A stretch of DNA of 64,000 nucleotides, from NCBI GenBank assembly GCA_002495055.1, contig DADR01000024.1, forward strand, positions 96,545 to 160,544, given 5' to 3'. The notes under the pieces were generated by a model that was given only the letters and a program-made list of their open reading frames with translations, did no database searches and was not told where the DNA came from. This DNA is from Methanoregula sp. UBA247. GTDB taxonomy: Archaea > Halobacteriota > Methanomicrobia > Methanomicrobiales > Methanospirillaceae. Below, piece by piece: positions 15,620-23,589 of the stretch. The translations under genes were made by a program, and so were the position numbers. Position 1 is the stretch's first letter. Each line of letters starts with the position of its first letter.

Positions 15620-16045
15620 ATGTCAACGAATCAACAAAAAACAAGCGACAAACAAATTATTTCCGACAGGATTTCTGCATTTAATCATAGTGAATTTGCC
15701 AGGCTTCTTGGCATGCAGATTACAACGGCTTATGATGGGTATGCCCGCGTTATCATGGAATCTGACGGCAAAAAAAATCCGAATAATGTTGCCCATGGTG
15801 GGGCAATATTTGCTCTGGCGGATCAGGCATTTGGTATAGCTGCAAACTGCACGGGGGTAAACCGGGTTGCAGTCTCGATCCACATTCAGTATATCACTCC
15901 CGCAACGGGTTCTCTTGTTGCAATTGCCCATCGTGTTGCCGATAATGGAACATACTCTACCTTTCGTGTCCTGGTATATCAGGAAGAACGTATAATCGCA
16001 GAATTTGATGGCGTGGCACTCCAGATGACTTCCCCGTCTCATTAA
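15620..16045 (+). CDS. PaaI-type hotdog thioesterase
   Basis: A 141-residue acyl-CoA thioesterase-like protein with one hotdog domain. The diagnostic stretch is NVAHGGAIFALADQAFGIAA, where the HGG turn and the Asp/Ala helix form the CoA site, followed by SIHIQYITPATG. Substrate unknown (phenylacetyl-CoA and other aryl- or acyl-CoAs in relatives). Starts 46 bases after the glycosyltransferase and may be cotranscribed. Confidence 0.88.
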   Translation: MSTNQQKTSDKQIISDRISAFNHSEFARLLGMQITTAYDGYARVIMESDGKKNPNNVAHGGAIFALADQAFGIAANCTGVNRVAVSIHIQYITPATGSLVAIAHRVADNGTYSTFRVLVYQEERIIAEFDGVALQMTSPSH

Positions 16046-16070
16046 GATAGGATAAAAACGGTATTTTTAC

Positions 16071-16085
16071 CAGGTTTTTTACCTG
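16071..16085 (+). terminator. Short hairpin after the thioesterase gene
   Basis: CAGGT and ACCTG flank five T in a region of T-runs about 25 bases after the stop. Probable transcript end. Confidence 0.35.
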
Positions 16086-16242
16086 TCAAAATGATTTTTC
16101 ACTTATTTTGAGAACATAAACCTAAAAGATGTGATGTGCCGGTTAATTCAACCCCACAGATTATCTGGATAACCATCGTGTTATATGGTGTAACCCGACC
16201 GATCCCGTGAATATATAGATTGAAAGGGAACAAAGGGAACTA

Positions 16243-16407
16243 ATGACAGAAAACCCCTGTGCTACCTGTAAGAAAGACTGTGTTGGAGGTATCATTTATG
16301 GCAACTGTCAGCAATTCCTCCATTGGCGCAAGGAAATAAATCAGATCACTGTGTGCCTGGACTCCCTGTTCAATAGGGGGCGATCGGGTCATTTCCTTGA
16401 ATGTTAG
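16243..16407 (+). CDS. Cys-rich mini-protein (54 aa)
   Basis: ATG 16243 with an AAGGGA ribosome binding site. The sequence NPCATCKKDCVGG ... YGNCQQFLHWRKEI holds a C-x2-C-x3-C-x8-C set, likely a zinc knuckle, with two more Cys toward the end. Similar small proteins of the C..C...C form followed by F..W occur in many viruses and genomes, but I cannot name a family. An overlapping 66-codon frame from 16401 looks spurious. Confidence 0.55.
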   Translation: MTENPCATCKKDCVGGIIYGNCQQFLHWRKEINQITVCLDSLFNRGRSGHFLEC

Positions 16408-16610
16408 ACTTAGCAGAACGTTTTTTGCGTTGCCTTTCCTGCCTGACGGGATGTATTGCTGAGTGTTTTAACTCTCTTTTGGATATCAGGACACGAGATT
16501 TTATTGATGGGAATACCTGGTACTATTGTTTTTTAAAAATAAATCCTTCTTATTCTCAAAAAATAGAACTGGGGAAAAATATATTCATTGACATATGCTA
16601 AGAGGAATTA

Positions 16611-16760
16611 TCCATTATAGCAACCATAAAAACCCGTGGCGGAGATTTTGATCTCATGGAGTTTCAATTCACTTCAAATCCCCCGGCAACGAACCAAAAA
16701 AAACCCTGGGTTGAGAAAAAAGGAAGCGCTGCGGGCAAGACCATCTACTTAACCATCTGA
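16611..16760 (+). pseudogene. Decayed copy of the 5' end of the following GHMP-family gene
   Basis: The frame RGGDFDLMEFQFTSNPP ... VEKKGSAAGKTIYLTI ends at TGA 16758-16760. It resembles the start of the next gene (RGGDLDLVEYELLPFLPGN ... EKKKYNLKPVKGTVVVT). There is no good start codon for the matching part; the first ATG in frame is internal at 16656. I read it as a remnant of a tandem duplication; a short genuine gene with a rare start codon is less likely. Confidence 0.4.
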
Positions 16761-16774
16761 AGGTGTGAGAGCAT

Positions 16775-17854
16775 ATGCCGAAACTGATGATACGGGGCGG
16801 GGACCTGGATCTCGTGGAGTACGAGTTACTGCCGTTCCTGCCCGGAAACCAGATGAATACCCTGGAGTTTGAGAAGAAGAAGTACAACCTGAAGCCGGTG
16901 AAGGGTACCGTGGTGGTCACTGCCCCTGCCCGGATTCATCTTACCGTGCTGGACATGAACCGGTTTGCCCCCGGGAAACCTGGTGGTGGGGGTGTGGGAT
17001 TCGCAGTGCAGGTGTACTGCACTGCCGAGGTTTCCTGCACTCCGAAGAATGTGGAGATTAATTATGACCGTGAACCGGTTCTCCGCCATCACGTGGAGAT
17101 TTTCAGGAAGGCTGTTGGTTACCAGGGTGGTTTTTGCATAACCGCCCGGGACCACCAGTACCACCATGTGGGGATGGGGTCCACCTCTACTATCTCCATC
17201 GCGACCCTGACTGCCATGAATCAGGCGGTAGGTTCCCCCCTCACCCAGGACCAGCTCCGGCTCCTGATGGGCTACAATTTCGTGGAGGAGACGGCCGATG
17301 GGAAAATCGCGTTCGCCTTCGAGACCGGAGTCGGCCCCGCAGTCTCCATTCATGGGGGTATGGGCATCATGGGGGATGATCTGACGCTCGTGTATCGCCA
17401 CACGTTTGCCGAAGGGCAGAATGTCTTCATTGTCATTCCCACATCCGATATCTCGTCCGCGGGTACCCGGGAGATCGAACTTCTGATGAACCGGGGCCGC
17501 AACCTGGATTACCTGGACCGTGACGTGAAGTGCCACATGGTGCTGATGGATCTGATCCCGGCGCTGGAACACGAAAATGTGAAGAAAGCAGGGGACATCA
17601 TGTGGGAGATTGAGTTCCGCGGATCCAAACGGGCGGAAGTGGAACACCACGGTTTCCGGATCTACGAGTACATGGCTCATATCCGCGAAGCAGGTTTTAA
17701 CTTCGTGGGAATGTCCTCGGTCGGGCCCACCATCGCTGTGATCACGGACAAAAGCAAGAAGGACCTGGAGAAGGCCATCGCGGAGTTAGGTCTCAAAGTG
17801 GCAGTGGAGACGAAGGTCGATAACAAGGGAATGAGGATAGAAGAGAAGAAGTAA
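16775..17854 (+). CDS. GHMP-family protein, beta-RFAP synthase-like
   Basis: 359 residues. From about residue 50 the protein follows the GHMP-kinase fold and most resembles beta-ribofuranosylaminobenzene 5'-phosphate synthase of methanopterin synthesis: TAPARIHLTVLDMN, the Gly-rich GKPGGGGVGFAV, and GMGSTSTISIATLTA in the phosphate loop region. The first ~50 residues (MPKLMIRGGDLDLVEYE...) are an extension I do not know from the canonical enzyme. GC content and G/C-ending codons are clearly higher than in the neighbours. It may be a second, divergent RFAP-synthase-like enzyme; substrate uncertain. Confidence 0.75.
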   Translation: MPKLMIRGGDLDLVEYELLPFLPGNQMNTLEFEKKKYNLKPVKGTVVVTAPARIHLTVLDMNRFAPGKPGGGGVGFAVQVYCTAEVSCTPKNVEINYDREPVLRHHVEIFRKAVGYQGGFCITARDHQYHHVGMGSTSTISIATLTAMNQAVGSPLTQDQLRLLMGYNFVEETADGKIAFAFETGVGPAVSIHGGMGIMGDDLTLVYRHTFAEGQNVFIVIPTSDISSAGTREIELLMNRGRNLDYLDRDVKCHMVLMDLIPALEHENVKKAGDIMWEIEFRGSKRAEVEHHGFRIYEYMAHIREAGFNFVGMSSVGPTIAVITDKSKKDLEKAIAELGLKVAVETKVDNKGMRIEEKK

Positions 17855-18138
17855 AGAGGTATCTCCCGACCAGAACCCCATTTTTCCTGTCTGGTCCCCT
17901 CCCGTCGCGCATTGGGAAAAAGAACTGGACACTTTCACTGGGGGGACTGGTTCTGAGGGGAAACATTGCCCCCCACAAAAGTCGATAATAAAGGATTGAA
18001 AATTTTTAAAAAAAATCCTCCCTGATTTTGTATATCCTGATATCCATTGTTTTCACTAAAACATATGGCGTTATCCTGTGAATTTCGCCGTGGAGAATAA
18101 GTCTGGCGATTATTAAAAAAAATAGATTTATGAAGAGT

Positions 18139-18810
18139 TTATCTCTTCTTTGGTTTATGTGATGCTTTTCTCTTCTCAAGGTATGAGGAAACGAGTCCGG
18201 CAACCACACCAAGTACCGTTATCGCAGTTACAAGGATAACAAGGAATATCAGGAGGCTCATATTCTCCTGGACAACAGGAAGTGATCCGAAATAATATCC
18301 GCCAAACACAATAGCGAATGTCCAGGTGATTCCCCCCAGAGCATTGTAGAACAGGAACCGTCGATAATCCATCGATCCGATACCCGCAAGAAAAGGCGCA
18401 AAAGTCCGTACGACCGGGACGAAACGTGCGATAAAGATTGTTGCACCTCCATATTTTTCATAAAAACCGTAGGTGCGGTCGATATATTCCTTTTTAACCA
18501 GGGTGGGAAACCGTTCCAGAAAAACACGAATGCCGATGTAATTACCAATCCAGTAATTTATGGTATCCCCCAGAACTGCTCCGATAATGATTGCAAAAAG
18601 AAGCAGGTTAAGGTCCATTATTCCGCTTGCTGCCGCTGCTCCGCACACAAAAAGGAGGGAATCTCCCGGAAGAAACGGCATTATCACAAAACCGGTTTCA
18701 AAAAATATGATAAAAAAAAGGATAAAATATGTCCACATTCCGTATTCGTTGACAACCGAGGATAAGTTCTGGTCAAGATGAAGGAATATGGTGATTAAAG
18801 AATCAATCAT
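18139..18810 (-). CDS. DedA family membrane protein
   Basis: 223 residues from the ATG at 18810 (an upstream start at 18888 would add an unlikely leader). The DedA/VTT domain is marked by FFETGFVIMPFLPGDSLLF, then GAVLGDTINYWIGNYIG and ARFVPVVRTFAPFLAGIG. Four to five membrane helices and a Lys-rich C-terminus on the cytoplasmic side. Relatives act as lipid scramblases or flippases (undecaprenyl phosphate in bacteria); the archaeal substrate is presumably a polyprenyl lipid carrier. Confidence 0.92.
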   Translation of the reverse strand: MIDSLITIFLHLDQNLSSVVNEYGMWTYFILFFIIFFETGFVIMPFLPGDSLLFVCGAAAASGIMDLNLLLFAIIIGAVLGDTINYWIGNYIGIRVFLERFPTLVKKEYIDRTYGFYEKYGGATIFIARFVPVVRTFAPFLAGIGSMDYRRFLFYNALGGITWTFAIVFGGYYFGSLPVVQENMSLLIFLVILVTAITVLGVVAGLVSSYLEKRKASHKPKKR

Positions 18811-18940
18811 AAGTCGTGAAAATATGTGTTCGATCGCTATATTAACTTGGGTAATCTCACCCCGGTTAAAAAATATCAATATTCCCAAAAAACCGGGACC
18901 TTTGATGAAACATTATCATTAATCCTGATAAAAAAGTGAA

Positions 18941-19561
18941 TTATTTGCTAAAGATCCCTTTGATTTCCGAACGCATCAGGTTTTTTCCCATTATCCTCAT
19001 CTGCCACTGATGAATGCTTATTGAAACAGGCCGCATATGGGAAAAAAGATCAATTACTTCCTGCTGTGAAAAATAATGGGTGATAATACCTGTCCCTCTC
19101 CGGAATGTTGCGGCTTCCGTTTCAAAGCCAGAACCATACCGGAAATCATCGGTTGAAAAATCAGTAAAGAACAGGATACCACCGGGTTTAATAGTATGTG
19201 CCAGTTCGCACGCTATCAGTTTCCTTTCCGGCTCACAGAGATGTCCAACAATATGAATAGCGAAAACTGCGTCAAATGTATTGTTTTTAAACGGTGCCTG
19301 GCGGGCATCTGCAACTATGGATTCAGACGATATTATACCCTTACATCTCTTTCTGCTGAGTGAAACTGCCCGGGGAGAGAAATCGATTGCTGTCACATCC
19401 CAACCCCGCTGAATCATTGTTGAGAGTGTTTTACCATTACCACATCCAAGTTCAAGAACACGTGATCCCGACGGAAGTTCTGGCAGATCATTCGTCGCCC
19501 CACCCCAGAGTACGCCTCTGCGGGAATAGTCCTCCTCCCAGGCTCCTGTTGCAGGTTCCAT
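18941..19561 (-). CDS. Class I SAM-dependent methyltransferase
   Basis: A 206-residue methyltransferase with motif I VLELGCGNGKTLS, the acidic end of strand 2 (VTAIDFSPRAV), IVADARQAPF and FDAVFAIHIVGHL (motif post II), and GGILFFTDFS. The substrate cannot be read from sequence. Independent gene between DedA and the zinc-ribbon protein, transcribed convergent to neither. Confidence 0.88.
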   Translation of the reverse strand: MEPATGAWEEDYSRRGVLWGGATNDLPELPSGSRVLELGCGNGKTLSTMIQRGWDVTAIDFSPRAVSLSRKRCKGIISSESIVADARQAPFKNNTFDAVFAIHIVGHLCEPERKLIACELAHTIKPGGILFFTDFSTDDFRYGSGFETEAATFRRGTGIITHYFSQQEVIDLFSHMRPVSISIHQWQMRIMGKNLMRSEIKGIFSK

Positions 19562-19912
19562 AAAAAAACTCTTTTTTTTAAAATATTTTACCGGTGTCGG
19601 TACGTTTTATGATCTTCCTGGTATTGGAATACCTGAAATAATCAAATACCCGGTTATAAAAATATACTCTGATTATCATAAATGCACAGTCAATGACCTT
19701 TCTTTTATTGCACGAGAGATGCATTATGTTGTTTATTCGCAGTTCATGACATAATAAAGTGTGATACAATTAAGAGGAATCTCCAGATACAGACTCATTT
19801 TTTCTTCTGATGATCTCTCCTCGCCTAAAAAAACAAAATCAATATCGTGTTTACTGACAATTTATCTGATGTACTTGCTAATCTCAGGATCATATTTTAA
19901 TGGAGAATGAAA

Positions 19913-20755
19913 ATGGCTGATAATTCTATGCCGGACAATTCCCGGCAGATATGCCCACAGTGTAACAGCCCGGTTGCTCCAGGAAAGAACTTCTGTGAGT
20001 CGTGCGGAGCAAAAATTGATGCCCCTTTTCGATGTTCTCACTGCAACGCTCCTGCCAGTCGGGGTAAGAAATTCTGTGAATCGTGTGGGGCACCGATTGA
20101 AGTAACTAAAGAAGAAAAACGACCCGAAGTTCCACCTGAAATTCCCGCGCATAACCAATCGACGGCGATTGCCCGGGACGTAACAAAATCACAGCATCCC
20201 TTTCAACCCCCACCTGTATCTGATAAGAAAAAAACCCTCCCAACCATGACATTAGCAATCATCGGGATTGTCTTTCTTATCGTTCTGGTTCTGGGAGCAT
20301 ATGTTGTCGTACCTATGCTTTCCGGAACTGGCCCCTCGCAGAAAACTGGAGATAGTATTGACGGTTTGGTAATCCCGACCGATTCCACTTTACAACAGGC
20401 TTCGTCCCAACCGGGCAGATCTACTCCTGTAACGGGAACACTCACTCCTGGCCCCACCGATATTGTACCGTCTGCGCTTGCCGTGAACTTCCAGGCTGAA
20501 CGCGATCCAATATCCGGCATCGTGACGGTGACCTTTACCGGAGGAGCAGGTCAAAATGGTGTAAGGGAAGTCGTATCGAGGCTCACCCGGTCTGATGGTC
20601 AGGTGATTACCAAGACGTTCACTCTTACCCAGATGGGTAAGAGCGAAACCCTTCAGGGAACAAAGATGACGGACCGCATTGAAGTTATCGTCTACTATTA
20701 TAATGGAGATCAATATACGGTTCTTGACCAGACATTCGAATACAAAAAACGATAA
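19913..20755 (+). CDS. Double zinc-ribbon, single-pass membrane protein
   Basis: 280 residues from ATG 19913; GGAG at 19902-19905 is seven bases away, favouring it over ATG 19907. Two zinc ribbons in tandem (CPQCNSPVAPGKNFCESCG and CSHCNAPASRGKKFCESCG) form the cytoplasmic N-terminus. A Pro-rich linker leads to a membrane helix (MTLAIIGIVFLIVLVLGAYVVVP, near residue 120), a Thr/Ser/Pro stalk, and an outside beta domain (NFQAERDPISGIVTVTFTGGAGQNG). The layout repeats that of the larger protein at 23590. Function unknown, perhaps sensing or surface organisation. Confidence 0.8.
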   Translation: MADNSMPDNSRQICPQCNSPVAPGKNFCESCGAKIDAPFRCSHCNAPASRGKKFCESCGAPIEVTKEEKRPEVPPEIPAHNQSTAIARDVTKSQHPFQPPPVSDKKKTLPTMTLAIIGIVFLIVLVLGAYVVVPMLSGTGPSQKTGDSIDGLVIPTDSTLQQASSQPGRSTPVTGTLTPGPTDIVPSALAVNFQAERDPISGIVTVTFTGGAGQNGVREVVSRLTRSDGQVITKTFTLTQMGKSETLQGTKMTDRIEVIVYYYNGDQYTVLDQTFEYKKR

Positions 20756-20760
20756 TAAAA

Positions 20761-21345
20761 TTTGGGTATAGTACTCATTCAACCACTAAAATAAAATTGA
20801 TTTATGACATGAAAATATGAAAGATATTAGTCACAAAATCTAAGACAGAAAAAGTGCATTATTTTTGGGTATAGTGCCATTTTAACTACCGTCTCGTGAG
20901 GAAATAACGAGAGAAAATATAGTCAGAATATTGTTCCAAAATTCAGATCGAAAAAGTGTTCCTGTTCAGGGACCAAAAACGCAGACGCTCCAGGGGCTTT
21001 GCCCCGCCACTATGGCGCCCCGGTTACGATAGCGTTGTATAACCAGGGATCAGGTATACCGGTAATACAGATGAATCGTATGCGCCCCCGTCCCCAATGG
21101 GGGCAGGGCTGGCGCGAAGGGGGGCGTCCATTAAAACAAGAAATTAGTCGCTGAAATGTGACTATACCCTATTTTAACAAATTGGTTTTTGTATCTGATC
21201 ATAATCAACGGTTCTATCGCATCTTAGGGGTCGCCATAGCGGCGGTGGAGGAGGCAATGCCAAAGCCCCCAAGGAGCGTCATCAATGGTGAATTTTAATC
21301 AGTCAGCAAGCAAAATTAGTTTCTGGAATATGACTATACCCTAAA
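20761..21345. repeat. Nested inverted repeats in a gene-free block (MITE-like remnants)
   Basis: TTTGGGTATAGT occurs at 20761 and 20864, and the complement ACTATACCCTA at 21161 and 21333. Inside, a GC-rich unit with GACGCTCC, GGGCTTTG and CACTATGGCGCCCC (about 20986-21022) has a degenerate inverted copy at about 21228-21281 (GGGTCGCCATAGCGGCGG ... AGCCCCCAAGGAGCGTC). A GGGGGCGTC tail at 21120 pairs with the GACGCTCC edge. No protein is encoded. This looks like nested miniature transposable elements or a decayed insertion. Confidence 0.5.
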
Positions 21346-21650
21346 AATTTATCATAATTTCTTACACGCGGAAACGGGGATTCTCCAAAATAACTCCCGA
21401 TCATTTGCCCTGTTTAGTCCCTTGAGAAAAGTATAGTCTCTTTAAAAGGAGTAGGAAACGATTTTTACTCTTTCATTGACACATCATACCTGTCTTGCAG
21501 GTATGAAATTGTATGAAGTATTATCAAATCAGAGAAGATTTTATTCGATGATGATTTTTTTTAAACCATGTATTCAATAGTACCGCGGTTCTCCATCGTA
21601 GTTATGGTCTTTTTCAGTCAGGTATCGATAATCCGATAGATAAAACGGCA
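21346..21650. other. Gene-free stretch after the repeat block
   Basis: About 300 bases of AT-rich sequence between the repeats and the convergent 120-aa gene. A short inverted pair CATACCTG/CAGGTATG surrounds 21487-21506 (hairpin with stem of about eight). Nothing else recognised. Confidence 0.3.
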
Positions 21651-22013
21651 TCATTTCAGGTACTGTTTAAGTCTCTGCACCACAAGTCCGATAAGGACAT
21701 CTGTTGAACCTATCCGGTTAATTTCTTCAGCATTAATAAGCTCATAAAAGGACTTTTGTGAGTGGATGTATACAGCAGGCAGAAAAGGTTTTTGTATCCC
21801 GTATATCTGTTGAAATTCATCTCTATAAAGAAACCGTGACGGAAAACCGAGATCGTTGATGAAACGCTTCCATGCCTTTTTCATTCCGACAGGACTGAAA
21901 ATCAAAGCAAAAAGATTGCATTGTGATGTGAGACTCTGGTGGTAATCCGTCATACCCGACAGGTGGCCTCGTTCAATATTATACACAAACAGCAGGACCA
22001 TACCGGACGGCAT
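21651..22013 (-). CDS. Hypothetical protein (120 aa)
   Basis: Not assigned to a family. A GGGGAA element eight bases upstream supports ATG 22013. The predicted alternation (LFALIFSPVG, FPSRFLYRDEFQQIYGI, PFLPAVYIHS, FYELINAEEI, then a C-terminal helix LIGLVVQRLKQYL) recalls a thioredoxin-like fold without CxxC, but this is speculative. Divergent from serS. Confidence 0.65.
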   Translation of the reverse strand: MPSGMVLLFVYNIERGHLSGMTDYHQSLTSQCNLFALIFSPVGMKKAWKRFINDLGFPSRFLYRDEFQQIYGIQKPFLPAVYIHSQKSFYELINAEEINRIGSTDVLIGLVVQRLKQYLK

Positions 22014-22228
22014 CGTATATTCCCCTTTCTTTCCAATTACTTAATAGTTGGGTATATTAATCTGATGGATTCCTATTAGTCTGAAGAGAGAACACATCGG
22101 TGGCGGATAACAGGAAGTGTGACAGGTGCAGGGGAAATTACCGGTTCAGGATAAGTGCAATGGCGATAAATTATGATATACAGCTTATCAATAGTACTCT
22201 GATACGCGTACACGAGAAGGTATAACCA

Positions 22229-23506
22229 ATGCTAGACATCAGGTTCGTACGATCCAGCCCGGATTTAGTCAGGGCAGACCTTGAAAAACGCAATGATACG
22301 GAAAAGCTCACGTGGGTAGATGACCTGCTCAAAAAAGATATCCGGTCACGCGAACTCAAAATTGAGACTGATATCCTGCGTCAGCGCCGCAACACGATTG
22401 CCCGTGAAATTAACGCGATGAGAAAATCCGGAAAGGATCCTGCAGCCCTGATGGTTGAAGCTGCTAACCTTCCCCAGAAGATCAAGGATCATGATGACGA
22501 GCGAGAAGATATTGCAACTGCGATTCGTCATTACCTGATGCGCCTGCCCAACATTCTGCACGAAAGTGTACCTGTCGGAAAAGACGATACTGACAATGTT
22601 GAAATCAGACGTGAAGGTACGATACGGACATTCGATTTTGAACTGAAGAACCATGGACAGCTCGCTGCCGATAAGGGATGGGCTGATTTCGAAAGGGCTA
22701 CAAAGATATCAGGAGCAGGGTTTTATTTCCTGAAAGGCAGCCTTGTCCTCCTTGATATGGCACTCCAGCGTTATGCAATCGATCTGCTGGCACAAAAAGG
22801 CTTTACGCCGATTATACCCCCTTACATGATCAACCGCCCTTCGTATGAAGGCGTCACCGATCTCGGTGATTTCGAAAAAGTCATGTATAAAATTGACGGT
22901 GATGATTCGTACCTGATCGCAACCAGTGAACACCCGATAGGCGCAATGCATAAGGACGAGATCTTTGAAGCAAAAGACCTTCCGCTTCGTCTTGCTGGTA
23001 TCTCACCCTGCTTCCGACGGGAAATCGGGGCGCACGGGCTTGACACAAAAGGTCTGTTCCGCGTTCACCAGTTCACCAAAGTTGAGCAATTTGTTTTCTG
23101 CAAACCCGAAGATTCATGGCAGATTCACGATGAATTACTGGCAAATGCCGAAGATGTTTTCCGGAATCTTGAGATTCCCTACCGTGTTGTAAATATCTGT
23201 ACAGGCGATATCGGAACAGTCGCTGCTAAGAAATATGATATCGAGGCGTGGATGCCCCGTGAGAATGATTACAGGGAAGTCGTATCCTGCTCAAATTGTA
23301 CATCCTATCAGGCAGTAAGGCTGAATATCAAAGTTCGGGACAAGAGTGAGTTTGAGTCAAAACACTATATTCATACTCTTAATTCAACGGCAATCGCAAC
23401 GTCGCGGGTGATGCGTGCTATCCTTGAGAACTATCAGAATAAGGATGGTTCCGTTGAAATTCCCCGGGTACTCCGGCCTTATATGAATGACCGGGAATAT
23501 CTCTGA
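22229..23506 (+). CDS. serS: Serine--tRNA ligase (standard class II type)
   Basis: Charges tRNA-Ser; 425 residues. The N-terminal coiled-coil arm that grips the long variable arm of tRNA-Ser spans about residues 30-110. Motif 2 is SPCFRREIGAHGLDTKGLFR, with FRVHQFTKVEQFVF, and motif 3 is SRVMRAILENYQ near the C-terminus. This is the common bacterial/eukaryal-like SerRS and not the rare zinc-containing type of Methanococcales and Methanosarcina. A tRNA-Ser gene lies at 36914 in this window. Confidence 0.97.
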   Translation: MLDIRFVRSSPDLVRADLEKRNDTEKLTWVDDLLKKDIRSRELKIETDILRQRRNTIAREINAMRKSGKDPAALMVEAANLPQKIKDHDDEREDIATAIRHYLMRLPNILHESVPVGKDDTDNVEIRREGTIRTFDFELKNHGQLAADKGWADFERATKISGAGFYFLKGSLVLLDMALQRYAIDLLAQKGFTPIIPPYMINRPSYEGVTDLGDFEKVMYKIDGDDSYLIATSEHPIGAMHKDEIFEAKDLPLRLAGISPCFRREIGAHGLDTKGLFRVHQFTKVEQFVFCKPEDSWQIHDELLANAEDVFRNLEIPYRVVNICTGDIGTVAAKKYDIEAWMPRENDYREVVSCSNCTSYQAVRLNIKVRDKSEFESKHYIHTLNSTAIATSRVMRAILENYQNKDGSVEIPRVLRPYMNDREYL

Positions 23507-23589
23507 TAATGAATTGCAAATCGGACTGGTCTTGGAATAAATACTTATTTGCCTGTTGATAACGAAACTATGAGTAAGGGTGTGATACT

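Noticed and set aside
16401..16601. 66-codon frame after the Cys-rich mini-protein
   Set aside because: It overlaps the stop of a better supported gene, has no ribosome binding site and no recognisable features.
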